DNA of 13,435 nucleotides from Candidatus Onthomorpha intestinigallinarum (lineage in GTDB: Bacteria > Bacteroidota > Bacteroidia > Bacteroidales > P3), in assembly GCA_019114015.1 (NCBI GenBank), contig DXGG01000173.1, positions 1 to 13,435 on the forward strand, given 5' to 3'. A program made the translations under genes and the position numbers. Shown here in pieces: positions 5,910 through 13,435 of the stretch (positions are counted from its first letter, which is position 1; each line of letters opens with the position of its first letter). The notes under the pieces are model-generated. The model was given only the letters and a program-made list of their open reading frames with translations, did no database searches and was not told where the DNA came from.

Positions 5910-7367
5910 ATGGACAAGGGAAAAAAACGTTTACTTATTTTTATCATCGTATATTCGGTTGTGGCCTTGTTTGCCATTTTTCCCCGTCTGGGTTCTTTGC
6001 CTTTAAGGGAATGGGACGAAAGCCGCAATGCAGCCAATGCCTATGAGATGTACGACGGCGGTGATTTGCTTGTAACGACATTCGACCACAATCCGGACCT
6101 TTGGAACACGAAGCCTCCCTTTGTAATATGGATTCAGGCCCTGTGTTTTTCACTGTTCGGAGTGAGTGAAGCAACCGTTCGTCTTGTGTCTGCCGTGGCC
6201 ATGTTTCTCACAGGTCTTATCCTGATTTTCTTGGGACACAAACTGAACAGACCTTTGGCAGGGTTTTACAGCGCCATATTGGTGGTTTGTTCCAAAGGAC
6301 TGCTGTTCTACCACGCCGGAAGAAGCGGTGATTACGACTCCACGATGATAATGTTTATCGTGCTGTATTCGGCTTTGTTTTATCTTTTTCTCCATTCCGG
6401 CAAGACAAAATACATGTTTTTTTTCTTTATCGCCCTTTCTTTTGCTGTGTTGACAAAGGGAATACAGTCTCTCATACCGCTTCCCGTCTTTCTTGTCTTT
6501 CTATTATACAAACGCAAACTGGCCTGCGCCTTGAAATCGGGACAAACATACGCCGGTTTTTTGATTTTCCTGATTTTGGTGGGAGGATTCTACATTTCAA
6601 GGGAAATAGCGCAGGAAGGGTATCTGAAAGCGGTGTGGAACAATGAGATAGGCGGAAGATACGCAACCGTGGTGGAAAACCATGCAGGTGAACCCTCATT
6701 CTATTTCAAGGTTTTAAAGGACAACATCATACCTTACTTCTTCTGGATATTCCCCTTTGCATTCGTATTCAACCTGTTTACTAAAAACAGTACAAGCAGG
6801 GATTTGTCACTGTTTACGGGCATAACGGCACTGTTTTATTTTGTCATCATAAGCAGCGCGAAGACAAAACTGGAATGGTATGCGCTTCCTATGGTACCTT
6901 TCATGCTTGTTGTCATTGCCTTGTCGTTCGAAACCATTCATTTGTTCATCGCCAAAAGGAAAAAGACCATTTTCAAAGTTCTACCCTTTGTGCTTTTCGT
7001 TCTGTTTGCCTACAAACCTTATGCCGAGATAGTAAAGCATGTTACGGCTTCAAAAGAAGGCGAAGACTTCAAAGGATATTATTCAAGCGTGGTTGTAATG
7101 AAACAAATAGCGGAGAACGAGGTAAGGTTGAACAACATAAACTACATAAAAGAGGAATTCGGACAACTGCATTTCTTCTATTACTACTGGATGCAGGACA
7201 GCGGCATAGAAGTCGGCAAGAAACATCTGAACGAACTGAAAGAAGGAGATACTGTTCAGGTTAACAGACCCGACACTATGGAAATAATAAAAGAACGGTT
7301 TGAATACGAGGAACTTTATTCGTTCATTCAGGCAAGAATAATCAAATTGGGAAAAACAAAAACATAA
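5910..7367 (+). CDS. GT39/ArnT-like integral-membrane glycosyltransferase
   Basis: A 485-residue polytopic protein of the PMT/ArnT (GT39, GT-C fold) type. These enzymes move a sugar from a polyprenyl-phosphate donor to lipid A, another lipid or a protein on the outer face of the inner membrane. A first membrane helix (about 8-26) is followed by the periplasmic catalytic motif LREWDESRNAANA with D36-E37, and by WNTKPPFVIW (65-74), the KPP motif seen in ArnT-like proteins. Several more hydrophobic helices follow to about residue 400, then a short soluble tail. It starts 3 bp after glmM and is followed at 4 bp by a GtrB-like gene, which would make its lipid-linked sugar donor. Sugar and acceptor cannot be read from the sequence. 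Confidence 0.85.
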   Translation: MDKGKKRLLIFIIVYSVVALFAIFPRLGSLPLREWDESRNAANAYEMYDGGDLLVTTFDHNPDLWNTKPPFVIWIQALCFSLFGVSEATVRLVSAVAMFLTGLILIFLGHKLNRPLAGFYSAILVVCSKGLLFYHAGRSGDYDSTMIMFIVLYSALFYLFLHSGKTKYMFFFFIALSFAVLTKGIQSLIPLPVFLVFLLYKRKLACALKSGQTYAGFLIFLILVGGFYISREIAQEGYLKAVWNNEIGGRYATVVENHAGEPSFYFKVLKDNIIPYFFWIFPFAFVFNLFTKNSTSRDLSLFTGITALFYFVIISSAKTKLEWYALPMVPFMLVVIALSFETIHLFIAKRKKTIFKVLPFVLFVLFAYKPYAEIVKHVTASKEGEDFKGYYSSVVVMKQIAENEVRLNNINYIKEEFGQLHFFYYYWMQDSGIEVGKKHLNELKEGDTVQVNRPDTMEIIKERFEYEELYSFIQARIIKLGKTKT

Positions 7368-7371
7368 CATC

Positions 7372-8325
7372 ATGGATATATCGGTAATCATACCCATCTA
7401 CAATGAAGAGGGAAACATACAGCCAATGTACGAGAGGATGAGTGCCACCCTTTCGAAAATAACTGATGACTACGAGATCATATTCGTAAACGACTGCAGC
7501 AAGGATAATTCCCTTTCCTTGGTCAAGACATTGACTCAAAAGGACAGTCATATCAAATATATAAGTTTTTCAAGGAATTTCGGACAGCAGATAGCCGTAA
7601 GTGCGGGGTTGGATTATGCCGAAGGAGATGCGGTAGTCATAATCGATGCGGACTTGCAGGACCCTCCCGAACTGGTCATTGAGCTTTACAGCAAATACAA
7701 GGAAGGTTTCAAAGTTGTGTATGCAAAACGCAAGAGTCGCGATGGCGAGACATGGTTCAAGAAATTCTCCGCAAAGGTATTCTATCGTCTTTTGGCCAAA
7801 ATGACAACGGTGGACATACCTGTCGATGTAGGAGACTTCAGAATAATGGACAAGGTAATCGTTCAGCACCTGCGCAATATGCCGGAAAAAAGCAAATACA
7901 TAAGAGGTCAGGTTTCATGGATAGGATACAAACAGACATACGTGGAATACCAAAGAGATGCAAGACTGTCCGGAGAAACGAACTATCCGTTCAGAAAAAT
8001 GATGCGCTATGCCATTGACGCGATTACGTCCTTTTCGGACAAACCTCTTAAGATAGCCTCTACGCTCGGTCTTCTCACATCCTTATTCGCATTTCTTGCA
8101 ATCATTTACGCATTGGTTTCACACTTTGTGTTCGATAATGCCGTTTCGGGCTGGACCTCCCTGATATTGAGCATATTGTTCATAGGAGGAGTTCAAATGA
8201 TTACTATTGGCATAATAGGAGAATACATTGCGAGAATGAACAACGACATAAGAAACAGACCTCTCTACATAATTGAAGAAAAAAACGTTGAAGAACAGAA
8301 AAACAAAAGCATAGAAACAAAATGA
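7372..8325 (+). CDS. GT2 polyprenyl-phosphate glycosyltransferase (GtrB/ArnC/DPM1-like)
   Basis: A 317-residue family 2 glycosyltransferase that moves a sugar from a nucleotide donor to undecaprenyl phosphate on the cytoplasmic face. The N-terminal GT-A domain begins with ISVIIPIYNEEGNI. It has VNDCSKDNS (39-47), SRNFGQQIAVSAGLDYA (67-83) and the DxD metal motif with the QDPPE acceptor element, IDADLQDPPE (91-100). SRDGETWFKK is the interface segment typical of this subgroup. Two C-terminal hydrophobic helices (LLTSLFAFLAIIYALVSHFVF and a second ending IIGEYIARM) match the GtrB topology, followed by a charged tail. Its stop overlaps the metG start (ATGA at 8322-8325), implying coupled translation. 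The pairing with the GT39 gene suggests the two act in sequence; the sugar is unknown. Confidence 0.9.
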   Translation: MDISVIIPIYNEEGNIQPMYERMSATLSKITDDYEIIFVNDCSKDNSLSLVKTLTQKDSHIKYISFSRNFGQQIAVSAGLDYAEGDAVVIIDADLQDPPELVIELYSKYKEGFKVVYAKRKSRDGETWFKKFSAKVFYRLLAKMTTVDIPVDVGDFRIMDKVIVQHLRNMPEKSKYIRGQVSWIGYKQTYVEYQRDARLSGETNYPFRKMMRYAIDAITSFSDKPLKIASTLGLLTSLFAFLAIIYALVSHFVFDNAVSGWTSLILSILFIGGVQMITIGIIGEYIARMNNDIRNRPLYIIEEKNVEEQKNKSIETK

Positions 8326-10376
8326 AATACACTGAAAACGACAAAAGATTCAACCGATATTGCGTAACTACGGCTTTGCCATACGCCAACGGACCTGTAC
8401 ACATAGGACATCTTGCCGGCGTTTACGTTCCTGCCGACATATACGTCAGGTATCTGAGACAAATGGGAGAAGACGTACTGTTTATAGGAGGCAGTGACGA
8501 ACACGGTGTGCCAATAACCATAAAGGCTCGCAAGGAAGGCGTGAACCCTCAGCAGATAGTTGACCGTTACCACAGCATAATCAAAGACTCATTTGAACAG
8601 TTCGGCATATCGTTCGACATATATTCAAGGACAAGTTCGGAAATACATTCGAAAACGGCGTCGGAGTTTTTCCGCAAACTGTATGAAAACTCGAAACTTG
8701 TTGAGAAAACGACACAACAATATTACGACCCTCAGGAGAAAGTGTTCCTTGCAGACAGATATATCATGGGAACGTGTCCTCACTGCGGCAACGAGAAAGC
8801 ATACGGAGATCAATGTGAAGCATGCGGAACATCCCTGTCGGCAACCGACCTGATAAATCCAAAATCAACCATTTCCGGAGCGGAACCGGTACTGAAAGAA
8901 ACCAAACACTGGTATCTTCCTCTTGGAGACTATGAAGACTTTTTGAAACAATGGATTCTCGAAGGGCATAAGGAATGGAAGCCGAACGTGTACGGACAAT
9001 GCAAAAGCTGGATTGAGCAGGGATTACAGGAAAGAGCAGTTACAAGAGATTTGGACTGGGGAGTACAAGTGCCGGTAGAAGGTGCCGAAGGCAAGGTGCT
9101 GTACGTATGGTTTGACGCTCCGATAGGATACATATCCAACACCAAGGAACTTAAACCGGACGACTGGGAAAAATGGTGGAAAGAAACCGATACAAAACTC
9201 GTTCACTTCATAGGAAAGGACAACATAGTATTCCATTGCATAATATTTCCTGTAATGCTCAAGGCAGAAGGCAGCTACATCCTGCCAGAAAACGTGCCGG
9301 CCAATGAATTCCTGAACCTGGAAGGCGACAAGATTTCCACCTCGCGCAACTGGGCCGTATGGCTTCACGAATATCTCAGGGATTTCCCTGACAAACAGGA
9401 CGTATTGCGCTATGTATTGTGCGCCAATGCCCCAGAAACAAAAGACAATGACTTCACATGGAAGGATTTCCAGACTCACAACAATTCCGAACTTGTCGCA
9501 ATACTCGGAAACTTCGTAAACAGAACGATAGTGCTTACACACAAATATTTCGGAGGCCAGGTTCCCAATATCGGCATATTGAACGACTCGGACAGACAAA
9601 TGGTTGAACAGATGTCTCAATACCCTCAAAAAATCGGCAGGTCAATAGAGCAGTACCGATTCCGAGAAGCTTTGAGCGAAATGATGAACCTCGCCCGCCT
9701 TGGCAACAAATACCTCACGGAAAACGAACCGTGGAAAACGATAAAGACCGATGAGGAAAGGACCGCAACGGTATTGAACCTCTCACTTCAGATATGTGCC
9801 GCTCTTGCAGTGATGATGGAACCATTCCTGCCTTTTACTGCAAAGAAACTGTGCAAGATGCTCAACTTCACTCCGGTTGTATGGTATGAATCCGGAAGAA
9901 CGGACCTTTTGAGTGAAGGTCATGCGATCAATCCTGCCCAACTGTTGTTCGAACTTATAGATGACAAACAAATAGAACAGCAGACTGAGAAACTGCAACA
10001 GACAAAAAAGACCAACAGCATAGACTCAGCCGAGACGGAACCACAAAAGGAAAGCATAAAATACGAACAATTCGCACAAATGGACATAAGGGTGGGCACC
10101 ATAGTTGAAGCTGAAAAGGTGGCAAAGACAAAAAAACTGCTGAAACTGACCGTCGATACCGGCATAGACAAAAGGACGATAGTGAGCGGAATAGCAGAAT
10201 ACTACAAGCCCGAAGAAATAACAGGCCGACAGGTATCGGTTCTTGTCAACCTCGAACCAAAGAACCTCAAAGGCATAGAAAGCAGGGGAATGATACTTAT
10301 GGCCGAAAATCCTGACGGAACATTGAGCTTCGTTTCGCCGGACAAATCATTGAAAAACGGCAGCAAGATAAGTTAA
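8322..10376 (+). CDS. metG: Methionyl-tRNA synthetase with C-terminal tRNA-binding domain
   Basis: A 684-residue class I synthetase that attaches methionine to initiator and elongator tRNA-Met. Visible are the ATP-binding HIGH motif in NGPVHIGH (27-30) and a four-cysteine zinc knuckle, C152-x2-C155-x9-C165-x2-C168. The KMSKS-equivalent loop is KISTS (337-341), a normal variant in this group, and the tRNA anticodon-binding helical domain follows. A low-complexity linker rich in Q, K and E (about 555-578) leads to a Trbp111-like OB-fold domain (about 580-684, starting KYEQFAQMDIRVGTIVEAE), which dimerises and helps tRNA binding. Length fits long dimeric MetRS. It overlaps the upstream glycosyltransferase by 4 bp and has no Shine-Dalgarno, consistent with coupling. 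I see no T-box or SAM-type leader, since it lies inside the operon. Confidence 0.96.
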   Translation: MKYTENDKRFNRYCVTTALPYANGPVHIGHLAGVYVPADIYVRYLRQMGEDVLFIGGSDEHGVPITIKARKEGVNPQQIVDRYHSIIKDSFEQFGISFDIYSRTSSEIHSKTASEFFRKLYENSKLVEKTTQQYYDPQEKVFLADRYIMGTCPHCGNEKAYGDQCEACGTSLSATDLINPKSTISGAEPVLKETKHWYLPLGDYEDFLKQWILEGHKEWKPNVYGQCKSWIEQGLQERAVTRDLDWGVQVPVEGAEGKVLYVWFDAPIGYISNTKELKPDDWEKWWKETDTKLVHFIGKDNIVFHCIIFPVMLKAEGSYILPENVPANEFLNLEGDKISTSRNWAVWLHEYLRDFPDKQDVLRYVLCANAPETKDNDFTWKDFQTHNNSELVAILGNFVNRTIVLTHKYFGGQVPNIGILNDSDRQMVEQMSQYPQKIGRSIEQYRFREALSEMMNLARLGNKYLTENEPWKTIKTDEERTATVLNLSLQICAALAVMMEPFLPFTAKKLCKMLNFTPVVWYESGRTDLLSEGHAINPAQLLFELIDDKQIEQQTEKLQQTKKTNSIDSAETEPQKESIKYEQFAQMDIRVGTIVEAEKVAKTKKLLKLTVDTGIDKRTIVSGIAEYYKPEEITGRQVSVLVNLEPKNLKGIESRGMILMAENPDGTLSFVSPDKSLKNGSKIS

Positions 10377-10388
10377 CGGACAAAAGAG

Positions 10389-11300
10389 ATGACCATTTTA
10401 GAGACAAAAGAAGTATCCAAAACATACGCAGGTCACAAAGCGTTGGACAAAGTATCCGTATGCGTGGAGCAGGGCGATGTTTTCGGACTGCTTGGACCGA
10501 ACGGTGCTGGAAAGACGACACTGATAAGGATGATAAACCAGATAACCGCTCCTGACGAAGGAGAAATATTCTTCTGCGGCAACAGACTGCGAGCCCAGGA
10601 TGTGCATCATATAGGTTATCTGCCCGAAGAAAGAGGTCTGTACAAGAAAATGAAGGTGGGAGAACAGGCAGTTTATCTTGCACAGCTCAAGGGCATGGAT
10701 ACAAAAACGGCAAAGGAAAAACTGAAGGAATGGTTCACCAGATTCGACATAATGAACTGGTGGGACAAGAAAGTGGAAGAACTGTCCAAGGGAATGGCAC
10801 AGAAGGTTCAGTTCATCACAACCGTACTTCACGAACCCAAACTGTTGATTTTCGACGAACCTTTCAGCGGTTTCGATCCCCTGAATGCCAACCTGCTCAA
10901 GGAGGAAATACTGAACCTGAGAGACAAAGGGGCAAGCATAATATTCTCCACCCACAACATGTCATCGGTGGAGGAGATATGCGACAAGATTGCACTGATA
11001 AACAAATCCAGAAAGATATTGGACGGAAGCGTAAAGGAAATAAAGCAAAGGTTCAAAAAGAATCTGTATGAGCTGATTCTTCCGAAGGAAGCAGCAATAG
11101 AGGACATGCTGGTGGAGGGTTGTTCTTTGCAAGACAAGCTCAGGGCAGGCGACACCCTCGTGGTCAAACTGTCAATAGACAAAGGCAGGAATGCCGAACT
11201 GTTAAGCAATATCCTGAAGACTACGGATATAATATCATACAGGGAACTGCTGCCTTCAATGAATGAAATATTTATACAGACGGTACAGGAAAATGAATAA
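10389..11300 (+). CDS. ABC transporter ATP-binding protein (NatA-like)
   Basis: A 303-residue ABC ATPase. It has Walker A GPNGAGKTT (36-44), signature ELSKGM (131-136), Walker B LLIFDEPFSGFDP (152-164, catalytic E157) and the switch histidine in FSTHNM (H189). The Q-loop region reads YLPEERGLYKKM, with Glu where many ABC proteins have Gln; this is common in the NatA group. Residues from about 215 form a C-terminal regulatory extension (DUF4162-like). The closest functional type is NatA, the ATPase of a two-gene ABC-2 exporter first described for sodium extrusion in Bacillus. Bacteroidota homologues have no firm substrate, so sodium is only one possibility. It starts 12 bp after metG and overlaps the permease by 8 bp. 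Confidence 0.92.
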   Translation: MTILETKEVSKTYAGHKALDKVSVCVEQGDVFGLLGPNGAGKTTLIRMINQITAPDEGEIFFCGNRLRAQDVHHIGYLPEERGLYKKMKVGEQAVYLAQLKGMDTKTAKEKLKEWFTRFDIMNWWDKKVEELSKGMAQKVQFITTVLHEPKLLIFDEPFSGFDPLNANLLKEEILNLRDKGASIIFSTHNMSSVEEICDKIALINKSRKILDGSVKEIKQRFKKNLYELILPKEAAIEDMLVEGCSLQDKLRAGDTLVVKLSIDKGRNAELLSNILKTTDIISYRELLPSMNEIFIQTVQENE

Positions 11301-12681
11301 GACAAGCATTATAATAAGACGGGAATACCTTACAAGGGTAAGGAAGAAATCATTTCTGGTAATGACCGTATTGGGTCCCATTCTGTTGTGTGCATTGTGG
11401 GCCACACCATTCTTGATTTCAAAAACGACCCAAAAGACGGACAACATAATAGTTGTAGATACAAATGCAATAGTCGCGGATTCAAATATAATAGTTGTGG
11501 ACAATGCCGCGGATAAGAAAAAGGGCGAAAAGGTCTATCTGTTCAAGGGAAACTTCAAAAACAAGGAGAACATAAAGTTCGAATACATGGATGACATATC
11601 TCAGGCTCAGGCATTGCTCAAGGAAGGTTCATGCGACGGTGTGCTGGAAATAGTGAAGACCGGAGACAATCCTCCAATCAAGGGCTTCATGTATTACGGA
11701 GAATCGGAGCCGGGACTTTCCACACAGGAGGAAATAAAGAAACAGATGTCCGACATATTCAAGACCAAAATCCTCGAATATGATTACAACATGGACAAAA
11801 AGGAAATAGAGTGGATAAACAATGCGGAAATAGATTTTTACACCAAAAACATACTCACGGGAAAGGAATCGTATCAGGAAATCAAAATGGTACTCGGAGG
11901 AGTAAGCGGTTTTCTCATTTACTTTTTTGTTTTCATTTTCGGAGCGCAGGTTATGAAGAGCGTATCGGAAGAAAAGGTCAATAGAATAGTGGAAGTGTTG
12001 GTTTCGAGTGTCAAACCCGTACAGCTTCTTATGGGAAAACTCATAGGCATAGCCCTTGTGGGTCTAACGCAGTTCTGTCTGTGGGTTGTCCTTACCTTTG
12101 CAATCCTGGGATTTGTCCGTGCGGCCGCACCGCAGATGTTTCAGCCGGTGCAACAGGAAGAAATAACGGTCAATGAAAGGGTAATAAGCGTGGACAAGAT
12201 AAATGCAGCGGAGGCCGGTGACACGACAAACGAACTGATTCAAGGATTGCTCTCGATAGATTACCTTACCATGATAGGCATGTTCCTGTTCTATTTCATC
12301 GCAGGCTATTTTCTTTATGCTTCACTGTTCGGAGCGGTGGGCAGCCTGATTGACGCGGATACGGACGGTCAGCAGTTCACCCTGCCGATAACCGTTCCTC
12401 TAATCATAGCCATAGTATGCCTTCCCGCCGTTCTGGACAACCCGACGGGAAACGTGGCTTTCTGGCTCTCAATCATCCCTTTCACCTCACCGGTGGTCAT
12501 GATGGTAAGAATACCTTTCGGAGTGACATTCTGGGAACTGGCACTGTCGGCCTCGGTAATGATTCTGTTCATCGCCGCTGCCGTATGGCTCGCCGCAAAA
12601 ATCTACCGAACCGGAATACTCATGTACGGAAAGGAAATAAACTACAGGGAAATCTGGAAGTGGTTGAAATACAAGAGCTGA
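11293..12681 (+). CDS. ABC-2 type transporter permease (NatB-like)
   Basis: A 462-residue membrane partner of the preceding ATPase. The N-terminus NKTSIIIRREYLTRVRKKSF is typical of the NatB/YhaP group. One membrane helix (about 21-43) is followed by a large extracytoplasmic domain (about 44-198), then helices near 199-221, 247-275, 324-350, 363-381, 388-405 and 412-436. The cytoplasmic motif SEEKVNRIVEVLVSSVKP (225-242) is the conserved ABC-2 coupling segment. I chose ATG 11293, which overlaps the end of the ATPase gene, over the in-frame ATG at 11263, because homologues begin with MNK and the upstream 10 residues (MKYLYRRYRK) overlap coding sequence. The segment NIIVVD occurs twice, at 51-56 and 65-70, a possible small internal duplication. 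The substrate is unknown. Confidence 0.9.
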   Translation: MNKTSIIIRREYLTRVRKKSFLVMTVLGPILLCALWATPFLISKTTQKTDNIIVVDTNAIVADSNIIVVDNAADKKKGEKVYLFKGNFKNKENIKFEYMDDISQAQALLKEGSCDGVLEIVKTGDNPPIKGFMYYGESEPGLSTQEEIKKQMSDIFKTKILEYDYNMDKKEIEWINNAEIDFYTKNILTGKESYQEIKMVLGGVSGFLIYFFVFIFGAQVMKSVSEEKVNRIVEVLVSSVKPVQLLMGKLIGIALVGLTQFCLWVVLTFAILGFVRAAAPQMFQPVQQEEITVNERVISVDKINAAEAGDTTNELIQGLLSIDYLTMIGMFLFYFIAGYFLYASLFGAVGSLIDADTDGQQFTLPITVPLIIAIVCLPAVLDNPTGNVAFWLSIIPFTSPVVMMVRIPFGVTFWELALSASVMILFIAAAVWLAAKIYRTGILMYGKEINYREIWKWLKYKS

Positions 12682-12723
12682 AAAAAGGGGCAAGTGTTTT
12701 CAAATGCCCCCTGCCCCTTTTTT
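12681..12723. terminator. Bidirectional hairpin terminator between the operon and the convergent gene
   Basis: AAAAAAGGGGCA (12681-12692) pairs with TGCCCCTTTTTT (12712-12723) in a perfect 12-bp stem. T-runs lie on the outgoing side for both strands. GGGGCA (12687-12692) can instead pair with TGCCCC at 12705-12710, giving a shorter-loop alternative. It starts at the last base of the permease stop codon and ends 10 bp before the stop of the minus-strand gene, so it probably ends both transcripts. Confidence 0.85.
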
Positions 12724-12733
12724 ACAACCGAAA

Positions 12734-13414
12734 TTACAGTGCAAAAGTGTAACCCACACTGACGTATAACGAATTCAACTTATTGAAAGGATAGTCCGAC
12801 AACTTGTCGTTCCCTCCAAATATCCTTGTCGTACCGGTATCGAAACTGTGTCTGTACACAAGATGTATAACGGCCTTGGAATTGTCAAACTCAAACAGAT
12901 TGAAAGAAAAGCCGACAGGCAGATAAAGATTGAAATCCTGGTTTGCAACGCTGTTGAACACACCGTAGGCCATCGGCTCGGTAGTTGGCGGAACAGGATT
13001 GCTGTTCGCATAGGTTATTTTGCTGCCATAAAATCCAAATCCCAAACGAAAATCCATCGAAAACCATGACGAATGACTCTTCCAAAACTTGTAAGCGGCG
13101 TTGATTCCAATACTTGTCGACAAAATGTCGAGATTGTGTTCAAACTTTTCGAGTCCAACACTTTCCAGTCCGAAGTCAAAAAAGACAGAGAATCTGTCGG
13201 TGATATTGTAACCGAGGTCATAACCAACGAAACTTGACACCACCGCATCCTTGTCGCAACCGTAGGTCTTGAAAACACTGTTATCAACATTCAAGCAGGA
13301 AATTCCAATAAAGGGATTAACCCAAACCGCTCCCTTTTGGGCAAAACCGTACTGTCCCATCATGAAAAACATCGTCGCAAGGACGATTCCAAATCTTAAC
13401 CGTTTCATATCCAT
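12734..13414 (-). CDS. Secreted outer-membrane beta-barrel protein, function unknown
   Basis: A 226-residue protein with a signal peptide (about 1-25, hydrophobic GIVLATMFFMMGQYGF, likely cut after AQ or nearby). The mature chain of about 200 residues shows alternating hydrophobic and aromatic stretches separated by polar turns, for example SFVGYDLGYNITDRFSVFFDFG, DFRLGFGFYGSKITY and SLYVSVGYTFAL. The C-terminal strand ends in an aromatic-rich YTFAL. Its size fits an 8-stranded barrel of the OmpA-transmembrane/OmpX or 'porin family' type. There is no peptidoglycan-binding domain, plug or active site that I can recognise. Either the ATG at 13414 or the one two codons later (13408) could be the start. 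Only 21 bp upstream are in the window, so its promoter is not visible. It converges on the transporter operon and shares its terminator. Confidence 0.8.
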   Translation of the reverse strand: MDMKRLRFGIVLATMFFMMGQYGFAQKGAVWVNPFIGISCLNVDNSVFKTYGCDKDAVVSSFVGYDLGYNITDRFSVFFDFGLESVGLEKFEHNLDILSTSIGINAAYKFWKSHSSWFSMDFRLGFGFYGSKITYANSNPVPPTTEPMAYGVFNSVANQDFNLYLPVGFSFNLFEFDNSKAVIHLVYRHSFDTGTTRIFGGNDKLSDYPFNKLNSLYVSVGYTFAL

Positions 13415-13435
13415 AAATGTTTTTTTGATTAATAA

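Noticed and set aside
9330..9344. KISTS in place of KMSKS in MetG
   Set aside because: This is a usual variant in Bacteroidota methionyl-tRNA synthetases and not a lost active site.
9024..9629. Minus-strand open frame (201 codons) inside metG
   Set aside because: It is fully antisense to conserved MetG catalytic sequence, with low-quality composition and no promoter.
11263..11292. Upstream in-frame ATG that would extend the permease by 10 residues
   Set aside because: It lies deeper within the ATPase gene, and the start at 11293 (MNKTSIIIRREY) matches how this family begins.

Overview
The window looks like a piece of a Bacteroidales (Bacteroidota) chromosome. Three things support this. Several start regions carry the Bacteroidota -7 promoter element TAnnTTTG. 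Most genes lack a Shine-Dalgarno sequence. The proteins also resemble Bacteroidota versions of their families, for example GlmM with a DPDVDR metal loop and MetG with KISTS and a fused C-terminal tRNA-binding domain. I see no phage, insertion sequence, CRISPR array, tRNA or rRNA, so this is mainly core genome.

Layout. Bases 1-275 (minus) hold the start of a secreted protein that runs off the left edge. It is transcribed divergently from a class III aminotransferase (404-1594, plus). Next, after 136 bp, comes a ClpB disaggregase (1731-3878) that lacks the usual N-terminal domain. Its Shine-Dalgarno sequence lies inside a small perfect hairpin just before the start codon. A strong palindromic terminator (3943-3983) follows. 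The only long intergenic stretch (3879-4517) also holds an unusual non-coding block: 21-bp-spaced degenerate repeats that merge into a 63-bp imperfect inverted repeat with nested hairpins.

From a good promoter at 4484-4491, six plus-strand genes follow with gaps of at most 12 bp or short overlaps: glmM, a GT39/ArnT-like membrane glycosyltransferase, a GtrB/DPM1-like polyprenyl-phosphate glycosyltransferase, metG, and the ATPase and permease of a NatAB-like ABC exporter. A hairpin terminator (12681-12723) ends this apparent operon. The same hairpin probably also serves the convergent last gene, a secreted outer-membrane beta-barrel protein (12734-13414, minus).

How they fit together. GlmM supplies glucosamine-1-phosphate for UDP-GlcNAc, used in peptidoglycan and lipid A. 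The GtrB-like enzyme would load a sugar onto undecaprenyl phosphate, and the GT39 enzyme would transfer it to a lipid or protein acceptor outside the inner membrane. The operon therefore looks like an envelope-glycan set joined to a translation gene and an exporter. No wholly new system is evident. The most interesting points are the N-domain-less ClpB with its possible RNA thermometer and the structured foldback element upstream of glmM.
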